Shown here: positions 1-8,749 of the stretch, one piece after another
Position numbering within the stretch: the first letter of the stretch is position 1
How the letters are laid out: each line of letters starts with the position of its first letter
Origin: Parvibaculum sp.
GTDB lineage: Bacteria > Pseudomonadota > Alphaproteobacteria > Parvibaculales > Parvibaculaceae
NCBI GenBank assembly: GCA_019635955.1
Contig: JAHBYL010000015.1
Coordinates: forward strand, 1-61,203
DNA length: 61,203 nucleotides
Reading direction: 5' to 3'
Made by a program: the position numbers and the translations under genes
Notes under the pieces: generated by a model
What the model saw: the letters and a program-made list of their open reading frames with translations, nothing else
The model's database searches: none
What the model was told of the DNA's origin: nothing

Positions 1-486
1 TTCGCCGGAAACGGGGTTGCAGTCGATGCCGCCGACCTGCTGAAAGTAGGTGAATTGCGAGACTTCCATGCCGTCGCACCAGACTTCCCAGCCAAGGCCC
101 CAGGCGCCGAGCGTCGGGCTCTCCCAGTCGTCCTCAACGAAGCGGATGTCGTGGTTCGCGGCGTCGATGCCGAGCACCTTCAGGCTTTCGAGATAAAGCG
201 CCTGAATGTCCTCCGGGCTCGGCTTCAGGATCACCTGAAACTGGTAATAGTGCTGGAAGCGGTTCGGGTTTTCGCCGTAGCGCCCGTCGGTCGGGCGGCG
301 CGAGGGCTGCACATAGGCGGCCTTCCAAGGCTTCGGTCCGAGCGCGCGCAGCGTGGTCGCCGGATGAAAGGTGCCCGCGCCCATCGCCATGTCGTAGGGC
401 TGAAGGATGACGCAGCCCTGCGCGGCCCAGAACGCCTGCAGTTTCAGGATCAGGGACTGGAAGGAATTGTCGGGCTTCGCCGTCAT
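1..486 (-). CDS. glyQ: Glycine-tRNA ligase alpha subunit, N-terminal part (cut by window edge)
   Basis: Charges tRNA-Gly as the alpha subunit of the bacterial alpha2beta2 glycyl-tRNA synthetase in the cytoplasm. The 162 visible codons begin at an ATG (486-484) and contain the conserved GCVILQPYD stretch and the [17 protein letters not shown] block typical of GlyQ, followed by [13 protein letters not shown]. The family is usually about 290-310 residues, so roughly the C-terminal half lies beyond position 1. glyS normally follows glyQ in the same direction and would lie outside the window. The 172 bases upstream (487-658) show no gene and probably hold the promoter or a read-through spacer. Confidence 0.96.
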   Translation of the reverse strand, partial: MTAKPDNSFQSLILKLQAFWAAQGCVILQPYDMAMGAGTFHPATTLRALGPKPWKAAYVQPSRRPTDGRYGENPNRFQHYYQFQVILKPSPEDIQALYLESLKVLGIDAANHDIRFVEDDWESPTLGAWGLGWEVWCDGMEVSQFTYFQQVGGIDCNPVSGE

Positions 487-658
487 GTGGGGAGGCGCTT
501 TCAAGCGAAATCGGCCAGCGGAATCAGCACCCGCGAACGCGCTGCCCCGGGCGCGCGCAAACTAGCCGCCGCCCCGGACAGGGTCAAGTTCATGGCAGGA
601 AAAGGGATTTGCGCCCGCGCGGGGTCTGCCGCCGGACGCTGAACCAGTTGCAGCCCGA

Positions 659-856
659 TCAATCGCGGCGGCTGTGCTCCGGCACATAGATGCCGTCGCC
701 GCTGTCGCGGAGCGTACCGAGATCGCGGGGCTCCATGCGGTGCTGCGGCCGGGCGCGGGCAAAGGCCTCGCGCTGGCGCTGGGCCGCGCGCTGGACGGCC
801 TGCCATGCGGCATAGAAGGCCAGCACGAAAACGGCGGCAAAGACGATCTTCGTCAT
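659..856 (-). CDS. Small single-pass membrane protein, unknown function
   Basis: A 65-residue protein starting MTKIVFAAVFVLAFYAAW: one hydrophobic N-terminal helix (about residues 3-18) followed by a basic, Gln/Arg-rich stretch and an acidic tail ending PEHSRRD, so it probably sits in the inner membrane with a cytoplasmic tail. I chose the ATG at 856 because AAAGGA lies 7 bases upstream; the longer frame would need a TTG start at 874. It lies between sppA and glyQ on the same strand. I do not recognise the family. Confidence 0.6.
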   Translation of the reverse strand: MTKIVFAAVFVLAFYAAWQAVQRAAQRQREAFARARPQHRMEPRDLGTLRDSGDGIYVPEHSRRD

Positions 857-904
857 CTCATCGTCCTTTCTCAAGGTTCCGGGGTCAGCGCCCCGAAGGC
901 CCCA

Positions 905-1813
905 TTAAAGGCCAAAACGGCTCCAAAGGGAACGCCTCTCGGCTGCGGCAATGAGCCCGTCGCCAAGTTCGGCCGCAAATCCGGCACCGAGACGGTGAAA
1001 AAGCCCCTCGGCCCGGCTGGAGCCGATGCCCCCGCCGCCGGAAGGCCGCCACCAGGGCGCCCGGGAGGTGACGAGCTTCAGCTTCACCTCGCTGCCGAAC
1101 AGCTCGCGCATCTTGCTCCGCAGATCGGCAATGCCGTCGGCCAGACCACGCTCGACCGCGCCCGCGCCCGCCCAGAAAGCGCCCGAGAAGATTTCAGGGT
1201 CGTCCGCCTTCAGCCTGGTGCCGCGCGCTTCCGATACGAGCTTCTTGAAATAGGCATGTACATCGCGCTGCAGCGCCTCGAGACGGGCGACCTCTTCCGG
1301 CTTTTCCGGCTGGAACGGATCGAGCATGGCCTTGCTCTCGCCCGCCGTATGCACACGGCGTTCGACGCCCAGTTTCTCGATCAGGCCGGTAAAGCCGAAC
1401 CCCGCCGAGACGACGCCGATCGAACCGAGGATCGAACTTTCATCGGCATAAATCTCGTCCGCGGCGCAGGCGATCATGTAGCCACCCGACGCCGCCACAT
1501 CTTCCGCGAAGGCATAGACCGGCAGGCTCTTCTCTTCCGCAAGCACGCGAATGCGCTTGTAGATCAGCGAGGATTGAACGGGCGAGCCGCCCGGCGAATT
1601 GATGAGCAGCGCCACCGCGCGGACGCCGCGCATGGAAAAGGCGGCTTCCAATGCCGGGGCTACGCCCGCGAGATTGAGCCCGCCGCGCAGCGGCTGCGAT
1701 GGGCCGATGGTGCCGCTGAGGCGGACGACGGCGACAACGGGCTTTGGCTGCCAGCCGGGGGCGATACGCGACCTGAGCGGGGCGGGAAGGAAGGGCGCTA
1801 TGCGGTTTCTCAT
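905..1813 (-). CDS. sppA: Signal peptide peptidase SppA-type serine protease (S49 family)
   Basis: Short-form S49 peptidase (302 residues) that would cleave remnant signal peptides or other membrane-associated peptides. The likely catalytic dyad is Ser109 in AASGGYM and Lys147 in LIEKLGV, as in single-domain SppA proteins; the oxyanion-type SPGG motif is at about 73-76. The start MRNRIAPF at 1813 is preferred because the longer open frame runs into the upstream methyltransferase gene. There is little N-terminal hydrophobicity, so membrane anchoring is uncertain. It follows the methyltransferase by 43 bases on the same strand, and may be co-transcribed. Confidence 0.88.
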   Translation of the reverse strand: MRNRIAPFLPAPLRSRIAPGWQPKPVVAVVRLSGTIGPSQPLRGGLNLAGVAPALEAAFSMRGVRAVALLINSPGGSPVQSSLIYKRIRVLAEEKSLPVYAFAEDVAASGGYMIACAADEIYADESSILGSIGVVSAGFGFTGLIEKLGVERRVHTAGESKAMLDPFQPEKPEEVARLEALQRDVHAYFKKLVSEARGTRLKADDPEIFSGAFWAGAGAVERGLADGIADLRSKMRELFGSEVKLKLVTSRAPWWRPSGGGGIGSSRAEGLFHRLGAGFAAELGDGLIAAAERRSLWSRFGL

Positions 1814-1856
1814 GGAACCATAGATAGGTTCAGGCAGCGCCGGCGGCAAGCGGGGC

Positions 1857-2648
1857 TCATGCCGGGAGGTCGAAATGGAGCGTCGCACCCTCGCGCAGCA
1901 GGGCTTCGGCGCGCTCGGTAAAACGGCCATCCTGCCCATGGAGGACGAGGCCCGGCCGGATGGTGAGCGGGGCGCGGGAATCGCGCTGGCCCCGCACGAT
2001 GATGCGGGAGGCGGGCTTGCCCGCGGAGGGCCAGAGCGGGAAGACCTCGATGCCGCCCAGATGCCCCGACATGGCCGCGAGGAGGTTTGCCAGCGCGTCC
2101 GCCCGGTGGATGAAGGTGACCGTGCCCTTGGGCCGCGCCATGACGCAGCAGAAGCGCACCCAGTCGTCGATGTCCGAGCCGAGGGTCAAGTGGTGAGCCT
2201 GCGCCTTGCCTGCGTGGGGCGGCACAGGGCTTGCCGCCGGATCGTGAAAGGGCGGATTGGCGAAAACGTGGTGCCAGCTGTTGGGCTCGAACCCGGCTGC
2301 GGCGAGATCCCGCACCGGCAGGCCGATGTCGCCCTCGACGATCGAGACCCGCTCCGAAAGGCCGTTGCGATCGATATTGCGCCCGGCAAGCGCCACCAGC
2401 TCCGGCTGCACCTCGAGACCCGCCACATCAAGTCCACTCACGCGGGAGGCGAGGCAGAGCGATGCGACGCCTACGCCCGCACCCGCCTCGAGCACGCGCT
2501 CACCTGAGCGCGCCGGCACGGAGGCCGCCAGCAACACCGCATCGAGCCCTGCCCGGTAGCCTTTCACGGGCTGCAGAATCTTCAGCCTGCTGCCAAGGAA
2601 TCCGTCATCCGTGACGTCTTCAGGAATGTCCGCCGCCGTGCCGTTCAT
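1857..2648 (-). CDS. tRNA1(Val) (adenine37-N6)-methyltransferase-like protein (TrmN6/YfiC family)
   Basis: Class I SAM-dependent methyltransferase of 263 residues. It has the SAM-binding motif I EAGAGVG (about 54-60), an acidic motif II region, and the NPPF catalytic motif (131-134) that marks N6-adenine or N5-glutamine methyltransferases; the KGYRAGLDAVLL segment before motif I is characteristic of the TrmN6/YfiC group. Its target is therefore probably an adenine in tRNA, though rRNA or protein cannot be excluded. Start MNGTAADIP at 2648. The start overlaps the DUF2007 gene by 29 bases, suggesting translational coupling. Confidence 0.82.
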   Translation of the reverse strand: MNGTAADIPEDVTDDGFLGSRLKILQPVKGYRAGLDAVLLAASVPARSGERVLEAGAGVGVASLCLASRVSGLDVAGLEVQPELVALAGRNIDRNGLSERVSIVEGDIGLPVRDLAAAGFEPNSWHHVFANPPFHDPAASPVPPHAGKAQAHHLTLGSDIDDWVRFCCVMARPKGTVTFIHRADALANLLAAMSGHLGGIEVFPLWPSAGKPASRIIVRGQRDSRAPLTIRPGLVLHGQDGRFTERAEALLREGATLHFDLPA

Positions 2649-2859
2649 CGGCCTCGCTCCTCTGAACTTCGTCGAGAATTTTCCGGGCGTCCTCATAGTC
2701 GGTGTCCACGACCATGATACGCTTCGGCAGGATGCCGAGCGAGCCCTCCGTGAGCGCCATATGCGCATCGAGCTCAAAGGGCTCAATCCCCTCCTCGCGC
2801 AGACGATGCGTGAGAAAGGACACGAAGACGGGATCGTTCGTTCGAATCAACTCCTTCAT
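2620..2859 (-). CDS. DUF2007 family small protein
   Basis: A 79-residue protein beginning MKELIRTNDPVFVSFL with the DUF2007 pattern: a strand carrying 'ELIRTNDPV', a helix (LTHRLREEGIEPFELD), and the segment RIMVVDTDYEDARKIL near the C terminus. The family resembles a ferredoxin-like fold and is called a putative signal-transducing protein, but no biochemical role is settled. It is the first gene of the minus-strand group that includes the TrmN6-like methyltransferase, and sits opposite the polyprenyl synthase gene. The 187-base gap 2860-3046 must contain both divergent promoters; I see no strong operator there. Confidence 0.8.
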   Translation of the reverse strand: MKELIRTNDPVFVSFLTHRLREEGIEPFELDAHMALTEGSLGILPKRIMVVDTDYEDARKILDEVQRSEADERHGGGHS

Positions 2860-3046
2860 GCGTGTTCTCTCCCTTCGCATCGGCAGCCTGCGGCGAAACG
2901 CACCGCGCCGATCAAATGATCTAGGGCCGGCGGGCCTTGCCGCACAGGGGGTGTCAACCTATGCTCCCTCATGATGGCATTATTACACATGCCGAAGATG
3001 GACAATTCGGGCCGCTGCGCGGCTCTTCCCGGAGCAGGAGTGACGA

Positions 3047-4066
3047 GTGGGCGTTGTTGTTCCTCTTGATGAAGATCGCGGACGCGGGCAGAACGCGGTC
3101 GCCGAGTTGCAGGCGCTGGTCCGCAAGGAGATGGAAACGGTAGACGATTTCATCCGTGAACGGATGGCATCGGACGTACCGATGATCCCCGATCTTGCCA
3201 GCCATCTCATCAATTCCGGCGGCAAGCGGCTCCGTCCCATGCTCACCATCGCCGCCTCCAAGATGTGCGGTTACAACGGCAAGGACCATATCAAGCTTGC
3301 GGCGACGGTGGAATTCCTCCACACGGCGACGCTCCTCCATGACGATGTGGTAGATGAAAGCGACCTCCGGCGCGGCAAGGAAACCGCGCGCATGGTCTGG
3401 GGCAACCAGGCCAGCGTTCTCGTCGGCGACTTCCTGCTCGGCCGCGCCTTCAAGCTCATGGTCGAGACGAAATCGCTGCGCGCCCTCGAAATCATCGCCG
3501 ATGCCGCCTCGATCATCGCGGAAGGCGAGGTCATGCAGCTTGCCGCCGCAAAGGACACGGGCACGACTGAAGATGCCTATCTGCGCGTGATCTCCGCCAA
3601 GACGGCGGCGCTCTTCGCCGCTGCGTCTGAAATCGGCGCCGTCATCTCGCAGCGCGAGGGCACAGAGGCCGCGGCCCTTCATTCCTATGGGCGCAATCTC
3701 GGCATCGCCTTTCAACTCGTCGACGATGCGCTCGATTATGGCGGACGCGCGGCCGCGCTCGGCAAGAATACGGGCGACGATTTCCGCGAAGGCAAGATCA
3801 CGCTGCCTGTCGTCCTCGCCTTCCGGCGCGGCAATGCGGAAGAGCGCGCCTTCTGGCAGCGTACGTTGCAGGACGGCGACCGCAAGGAAGGCGACCTCGA
3901 ACATGCGGTCGAACTGATGCACCGCCATTCGGCGCTCGAAGACACGATTGCGCGGGCGAAGCATTACGGCGCCATCGCCATCGACGCGCTGGCGATCTTC
4001 CCGGAAAGCCCCTATCGCGATGCGCTGACGAAACTCGTCGAGTTCTGCATCAGCCGTAATCACTGA
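3047..4066 (+). CDS. ispB: Polyprenyl (octaprenyl/decaprenyl) diphosphate synthase
   Basis: Elongates farnesyl diphosphate with isopentenyl diphosphate to make the ubiquinone side chain. The 339-residue protein has the first Asp-rich motif DDVVD (99-103) and the second, DDALD (226-230), plus the GGKRLRP substrate-binding segment (58-64). Chain length (C40, C45, C50) cannot be read safely; alphaproteobacteria often make the decaprenyl form. The start is GTG at 3047, the first codon of an N-terminal extension ahead of the conserved core. Its 3' end overlaps the 3' end of ispE by 17 bases, tail to tail. Confidence 0.93.
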   Translation: MGVVVPLDEDRGRGQNAVAELQALVRKEMETVDDFIRERMASDVPMIPDLASHLINSGGKRLRPMLTIAASKMCGYNGKDHIKLAATVEFLHTATLLHDDVVDESDLRRGKETARMVWGNQASVLVGDFLLGRAFKLMVETKSLRALEIIADAASIIAEGEVMQLAAAKDTGTTEDAYLRVISAKTAALFAAASEIGAVISQREGTEAAALHSYGRNLGIAFQLVDDALDYGGRAAALGKNTGDDFREGKITLPVVLAFRRGNAEERAFWQRTLQDGDRKEGDLEHAVELMHRHSALEDTIARAKHYGAIAIDALAIFPESPYRDALTKLVEFCISRNH

Positions 4067-4925
4067 CCGGCGACGCGGCAACCCACCAGGCGGGCCTTGA
4101 GCTCGCCAATGCCGCCGCAGCTATGCGCGCTTCTTCTAGCGTCTCGTACAGCCCGAAGCAGGTTGCGCCCGAGCCCGACATGCGGGCAAGGCGGCAGCCA
4201 GCGGTCGCTGCGATTTCCCCGATCACGTCGCCGATCAGCGGCTCGAGTTTCCGCGCGGCCGGCTCCAGATCGTTCGGCTCCGTATGGAGCCACCGGACGA
4301 GTTCATCGAAAGATTTGAATTCCGGCACGGCGGGCGGCGCGAGCGATGTTGCGAGCGACGGGGCGGCGAGCGCGCGGAACACATCCGCCGTCGAAACCGG
4401 TGCACCCGGATTCACCAGCAGCATTGAAAATTTCGGCAAGTGGCCAATGCGCTCGATCCGCTCGCCGGTCCCGCACATGAGCGCCGGGGCCGCATCGAGG
4501 CAGACCGGCACATCCGCGCCAAGCGAGGCGGCGAGGCGGACCAGCGCACCATTCTCCGGCGCCACATCCCATAGCCGCATCAGCGCCCGGAGCGTGGCAG
4601 CCGCATCGGCCGATCCACCGCCAATACCGGAGGCGACGGGAAGGTTCTTTTGAAGTCCGATACGCGCGCCCGCCTTGACGCCGCAAAGATCGCGCAGGCC
4701 ACGCGCTGCGCGCAGCACGAGATTGTCCGTTTCGCCCGACAGCGCGTCCGCGAAAGGTCCGCCGATATCGAGCGTCAAATCGGCGGCGGGATGCACTTCG
4801 ATCCGGTCGCCGATTGCGGCGAAGACCACGAGGCTCTGCAATTCGTGATAACCATCAGCACGGCGGCCCAGCACGCGCAGGCTGAGATTGACCTTGGCGC
4901 GCGCCTCTTCCACGGCCCGTGTCAC
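4050..4925 (-). CDS. ispE: 4-diphosphocytidyl-2-C-methyl-D-erythritol kinase
   Basis: GHMP-family kinase of the non-mevalonate (MEP) isoprenoid pathway, phosphorylating CDP-methylerythritol. The N terminus EARAKVNLSLRVLGRRADGYH carries the conserved Lys11, and the glycine-rich ATP loop is ASGIGGGSADAA (98-109); a third GHMP motif, MSGSGATCFGL, lies near the C terminus. Length 291 is normal. I place the start at GTG 4925, which gives a 4-base GTGA overlap with the stop of the upstream TPR lipoprotein gene and fits the family N terminus; the longer frame lies inside that gene. Confidence 0.93.
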   Translation of the reverse strand: MTRAVEEARAKVNLSLRVLGRRADGYHELQSLVVFAAIGDRIEVHPAADLTLDIGGPFADALSGETDNLVLRAARGLRDLCGVKAGARIGLQKNLPVASGIGGGSADAAATLRALMRLWDVAPENGALVRLAASLGADVPVCLDAAPALMCGTGERIERIGHLPKFSMLLVNPGAPVSTADVFRALAAPSLATSLAPPAVPEFKSFDELVRWLHTEPNDLEPAARKLEPLIGDVIGEIAATAGCRLARMSGSGATCFGLYETLEEARIAAAALASSRPAWWVAASPVSDYG

Positions 4926-6694
4926 GATCCGGCCTGGGGTGCGGCCTTTGCCCGCTGCTCGGCGCCCTCGCCCGCCTCGAGGCCGAAATCGAGCTTGGTG
5001 CGCAGTACGTCCGCGCGGCCCGGTTCGGGATCCATCGACAATGCGTGACGCCACTGAAAACGCGCCTCGATGCGGCGGCCGACTTTCCAATAGGCATCGC
5101 CCAGATGCTCGTTGATCGTCGGATCGCCCGGCTGCAGCTCCACCGCGCGTTCAAGATACTTCACGGCAAGATCGTATTGCCCGAGGCGATAGCGTGCCCA
5201 GCCCAGGCTGTCGACGATATAGCCGTCATTCGGGCGCCGCTCGACCGCCTTCTCGATCATGTCGAGCGCTTCATCGAGCCGGTGGTGCTGCTCGATCCAT
5301 GAATAGCCGAGATAGTTCAGCACCAGAGGGTGTTCGTCGGAGAGAGCGAGCGCGAGTTTCAGGTCCTTTTCCGCCTCCTCCCACTTGCCCATGCGCTCGA
5401 AACAGATGCCGCGGGCATAATAGAGCGTCCAGTCGCGCTCGGTCGGCTCGCCTGCAAGTTCGATGGCGCGCTGATACTCGGCGGCGGCTTGCGGATAATT
5501 TTCCTTGCCGCGATGAATATCGCCAAGCGCCACATAAGGCTCGATCCGGTCGGGAAGATCGCGCGCGAGGCGCCGTAGCATCGCGACTGCTTCGGCCTCG
5601 CGGTCGAGCTTGTCGAGCGCCATGGCGGACTGGATGCGCGCATTGAGATAGAGCGGCGACTCCTTGCCGATCTTGTCATAGGCATTGACGGCATCCTGCC
5701 AGCGCTTTTGCGCTTCATAGGCGCCGCCCAGCAGCGAGCGCGCAATGTCGAAATCGGGGCGCATGAAAAGGGCGAGGTGGAGATAGAGCTCGGCGAGATT
5801 GCTGGATGTGTCACCGGCAAGCGCGCTGCCGAGCCCGTACAGCGCCTCGGCGACACCCTCCTGTGCATTGGCGACGAGCGGCGGCAACGTCTCGCCCTGC
5901 GCGAGGCGGCGAAGTTCATATTCGGCCAGCGGGTGGGCGCCTGCCATCTCGAGGAAGGCGGCGAGCGTTGCGGCGGATTCCTCCGTCCGGCCATGGCGGG
6001 ACAGATAGCTTGCATAGGCCTGCACGACGCGGATCGAACTGCCGCCGCTTGCTTCCATGGCACTGTCGTACGCGGCGCCGGCGCCTTCGCTGTCGCCCAG
6101 CACATCGAGCATGAGCGCCTCGTGATAGGCGCGGAAGAGCGCAAAGGCAGCCCGGCCCTCGAAGGCCGAAAGTTTCTCGATCGCAAGATCGCGGTTGCCG
6201 CTGCCGGCGGCCGCCCATGCCCGCGCCAGCGTGCCGACCAGAGCGGTGAAGGGGCCGGGCGCTGCCGCGTCCATCTCCTCCGATGCCGCTGCATAGCGGC
6301 CGTCGCGCAGGGCGGCGAGCGCAAGCGTCAACCGCGCCATGCGCTCGGAGGGTTCGATCGTGGAAAGGCGTTTCGCAAGAGGGATCGCCCGTTCCATGTC
6401 TCCCGCCGTCAGCGCCGCCGTGAAGGCGCGTTCGAGGATGACCGGGTCGTCCGGCTGGTCGCGCAGCGCGCGCTCGTAGAAGATCGCGGCCTGCCTGGCG
6501 TCATTCTCCGAGGCGGCGTGGCGGGCTGCCAGATAGGCGCCGAAGGGCGTATCGCTCTGCTTTTTGGAAAAGACGGAAAATCCATCCGTCCCGGCGCAGG
6601 CGCCGAGGGACGAGACGAGAAGGCCCACGGCGAGGGCCCTCGCCAGATGCCACAACGGCGCCCTGCCGCTTCGCGCCGCTCCGGAACTCTTCAT
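4922..6694 (-). CDS. TPR-repeat lipoprotein
   Basis: A 590-residue protein with a lipoprotein signal: a basic N terminus, hydrophobic ALAVGLLVSSLGAC, then the lipobox cysteine of LGAC, so it is probably anchored on the periplasmic side. The rest is built of tetratricopeptide repeats, clearest in the C-terminal half (for example IEPYVALGDIHRGKENYPQA and DGYIVDSLGWARYRLGQYD), which usually form scaffolds for protein complexes. Start MKSSGAARSG at 6694, since the upstream extension lies over the etfQO terminator region. It is coupled to ispE by a GTGA overlap. The exact partner is unknown. Confidence 0.82.
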   Translation of the reverse strand: MKSSGAARSGRAPLWHLARALAVGLLVSSLGACAGTDGFSVFSKKQSDTPFGAYLAARHAASENDARQAAIFYERALRDQPDDPVILERAFTAALTAGDMERAIPLAKRLSTIEPSERMARLTLALAALRDGRYAAASEEMDAAAPGPFTALVGTLARAWAAAGSGNRDLAIEKLSAFEGRAAFALFRAYHEALMLDVLGDSEGAGAAYDSAMEASGGSSIRVVQAYASYLSRHGRTEESAATLAAFLEMAGAHPLAEYELRRLAQGETLPPLVANAQEGVAEALYGLGSALAGDTSSNLAELYLHLALFMRPDFDIARSLLGGAYEAQKRWQDAVNAYDKIGKESPLYLNARIQSAMALDKLDREAEAVAMLRRLARDLPDRIEPYVALGDIHRGKENYPQAAAEYQRAIELAGEPTERDWTLYYARGICFERMGKWEEAEKDLKLALALSDEHPLVLNYLGYSWIEQHHRLDEALDMIEKAVERRPNDGYIVDSLGWARYRLGQYDLAVKYLERAVELQPGDPTINEHLGDAYWKVGRRIEARFQWRHALSMDPEPGRADVLRTKLDFGLEAGEGAEQRAKAAPQAGS

Positions 6695-6763
6695 ATCGGG
6701 GCCTGCCTTCACGCCTTCGGATTCCGCCGCACCACGGGCGGCACAAGATACGGATATAAAAGC

Positions 6764-6796
6764 AAAAAAAACGGGGGCCGGATACAGCCCCCGTTT
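6764..6796 (-). terminator. Intrinsic terminator after ETF-QO gene
   Basis: Perfect 10-bp stem (6769-6778 with 6787-6796, core CGGGGGC/GCCCCCG) with an 8-base loop. On the minus strand it is followed by a run of T (complement of A at 6764-6771). It lies 31 bases after the etfQO stop and just before the TPR lipoprotein start, so it separates those two transcription units. Confidence 0.88.
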
Positions 6797-6826
6797 CGTC
6801 GACAAGCCGGTAACGCGGGAACCGCG

Positions 6827-8494
6827 TTACATATTCGGGTAATTTGGCCCCCCGCCGCCTTCGGGCACCGTCCAGTTGATGTTCTGGGCGGGGTCCTTGA
6901 TGTCGCAGGTCTTGCAGTGGACGCAGTTCTGCGCGTTGATCTGGAATCGAGGATTCGAGCCGTCCTCGTCGCGCACCACCTCGTAGACCCCGGCCGGGCA
7001 GTACCGCTGGGCCGGCTCGGCATATTTCGGCAGGTTGTAGGCAATCGGAATCGCCGGATCTTTCAGCTTCAGATGGACCGGCTGGTCCTCCTCGTGGTTC
7101 GTCGCGGAGATGAACACAGAGGAGAGCTTATCGAAGGAAATCTTGCCGTCTGGCTTGGGATAGTCGATCGGCTTGCAGTCCTTCGCTTCCTTGATCGACT
7201 CGTAGTCAGCCTTCTTGTGGCGGAGCGTGAAGGGCAGACCGATGCCCAGATTGTTCATCCACATATCGACGGCGCCGAGGCCGATGCCGATGAAGGTGCC
7301 GAGCTTCGACCAGAGCGGCTTCACGTTGCGGACGCGCTTCAGGTCCTTGTAGACCGGGCTCTTCTCATAGGCTTCCGGATAGGCGGTGAGTTCGTCGCCC
7401 TGCCGGCCATCCTTCACGGCCTCGAAGGCCGCTTCCGCACCCATGATGCCGGTAAGGACCGCGTTGTGGCTGCCCTTGATGCGCGGCACGTTGACGAAGC
7501 CGGCCGAGCAGCCGATCAGCGCGCCACCCGGGAAAACAAGCTTCGGCACGGACTGGAATCCGCCTTCGGTGATGGCGCGCGCACCATAGGCGATGCGCTT
7601 GCCGCCCTCGAAGGTTTCCGCGACCGCCGGATGATGCTTGAAGCGCTGGAACTCGTCGAAGGGCGAGAGATAGGGGTTCTTGTAGTTCAGGTGAACCACG
7701 AAGCCGACCGAAACCAGATTGTCGCCGAAGTGATAGAGGAAGGAGCCGCCGCCGGTCGAGTTGTCGAGCGGCCAGCCCATCGTGTGCTGAACCAGACCCT
7801 TGCGGTGCTTCGACGGATCGATTTCCCAGAGCTCCTTGAGGCCGATGCCAAACTTCTGCGGCTCGGAACCTTCATCGAGCTTGTACTTGCGGATGAGTTC
7901 CTTCGACAGCGAGCCGCGCACGCCTTCGGCGAAGAGCGTATATTTGCCGCGCAGCTCCATGCCCGGCGTGTAGCTGTCCTTGTGCTCGCCCTGGCGGCCG
8001 ACACCCATGTCGCCGGTCACGACGCCGCGCACCGAGCCATCCTCGCCATAGAGCACTTCGGCGCCCGCGAAGCCCGGATAGATTTCGACGCCGAGGGCTT
8101 CCGCCTGTTCGGCGAGCCAGCGGCAGAGATTGCCGAGGCTGCCGATATAGTTGCCGTGATTGTTCATCAGCGGCGGGAAGAGGAAATTCGGAATGCGGAG
8201 GCTGCCGGCCGGGCCGAGGAAGAGGAAATGGTCCGCCGTGACTTCGGTGTCGAGCGGTGCGCCCTTTTCGCGCCAGTCGGGCATCAGCGTGTCGAGGCCG
8301 ATCGGATCGATCACCGCGCCGGAGAGAATATGCGCGCCGACTTCCGACCCCTTTTCGATCACGCAGACCGAAATGTCGAAATCCTGTTCAGCCGCGAGCT
8401 GGCGCAGGCGGATCGCCGCAGACAGGCCCGCAGGACCGCCGCCGACGATTACGACGTCATACTCCATATATTCGCGTTCGGCCGCGTCGCTCAT
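6827..8494 (-). CDS. Electron transfer flavoprotein-ubiquinone oxidoreductase
   Basis: Passes electrons from reduced ETF (fed by acyl-CoA and other flavin dehydrogenases) to the membrane ubiquinone pool. The 555-residue protein starts with a dinucleotide-binding VVIVGGGPAGLSAAI motif (about 14-28) for FAD. Its C-terminal ferredoxin-like segment holds the four 4Fe-4S cysteines, one in RYCPAGVYEV and three in NCVHCKTCDIKDP. Length and order match the family closely. It is flanked by its own terminator downstream and a promoter candidate upstream, so it appears monocistronic; the ETF alpha and beta genes are not in this window. Confidence 0.97.
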   Translation of the reverse strand: MSDAAEREYMEYDVVIVGGGPAGLSAAIRLRQLAAEQDFDISVCVIEKGSEVGAHILSGAVIDPIGLDTLMPDWREKGAPLDTEVTADHFLFLGPAGSLRIPNFLFPPLMNNHGNYIGSLGNLCRWLAEQAEALGVEIYPGFAGAEVLYGEDGSVRGVVTGDMGVGRQGEHKDSYTPGMELRGKYTLFAEGVRGSLSKELIRKYKLDEGSEPQKFGIGLKELWEIDPSKHRKGLVQHTMGWPLDNSTGGGSFLYHFGDNLVSVGFVVHLNYKNPYLSPFDEFQRFKHHPAVAETFEGGKRIAYGARAITEGGFQSVPKLVFPGGALIGCSAGFVNVPRIKGSHNAVLTGIMGAEAAFEAVKDGRQGDELTAYPEAYEKSPVYKDLKRVRNVKPLWSKLGTFIGIGLGAVDMWMNNLGIGLPFTLRHKKADYESIKEAKDCKPIDYPKPDGKISFDKLSSVFISATNHEEDQPVHLKLKDPAIPIAYNLPKYAEPAQRYCPAGVYEVVRDEDGSNPRFQINAQNCVHCKTCDIKDPAQNINWTVPEGGGGPNYPNM

Positions 8495-8564
8495 TTTCCA
8501 TCTCCCTTGGCCGGCATTGCGGGACAGATTTGCCGTGCCGGACCGCCGCTAAAATCAGGGCTTC

Positions 8565-8593
8565 CTTATGGTGCGAATGCCCTTGATGGTCAA
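8565..8593 (-). promoter_or_regulatory. Candidate sigma70 promoter of ETF-QO gene
   Basis: On the minus strand, TTGACC (8593-8588) and CATAAG (8570-8565) are separated by 17 bases, matching 5 of 6 and 4 of 6 consensus positions. Transcription would begin near 8558, about 64 bases before the etfQO ATG at 8494. Seen by eye only. Confidence 0.45.
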
Positions 8594-8749
8594 TATATTG
8601 GGCCGCACTCCTTCGGCGGGCCAGTTGCATGTTATTCTCAACAAGATGCGCATGGCCCTGTATGAGCGACGAGTGTAGGGTCGCGCATGTGACCGTCAAC
8701 GCGACGGCGGCGGCGATTTCACACCATCGACAGGAACTTCCGGCCCCGC

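Noticed and set aside
674-1921. Plus-strand frame over sppA and the small membrane gene
   Set aside because: Overlaps a gene with a catalytic S49 dyad and shows no recognisable sequence.
2860-3046. Minus-strand promoter with TTGACA near 2954
   Set aside because: A good -35 is visible but no -10 lies at 15-19 bases, so it is not called.
5708-8665. Very long open frame antisense to the TPR lipoprotein and ETF-QO genes
   Set aside because: It crosses two well-supported genes and the terminator between them, has low-complexity Arg/Ala/Gly composition and no motif. Long antisense frames are common in GC-rich DNA.
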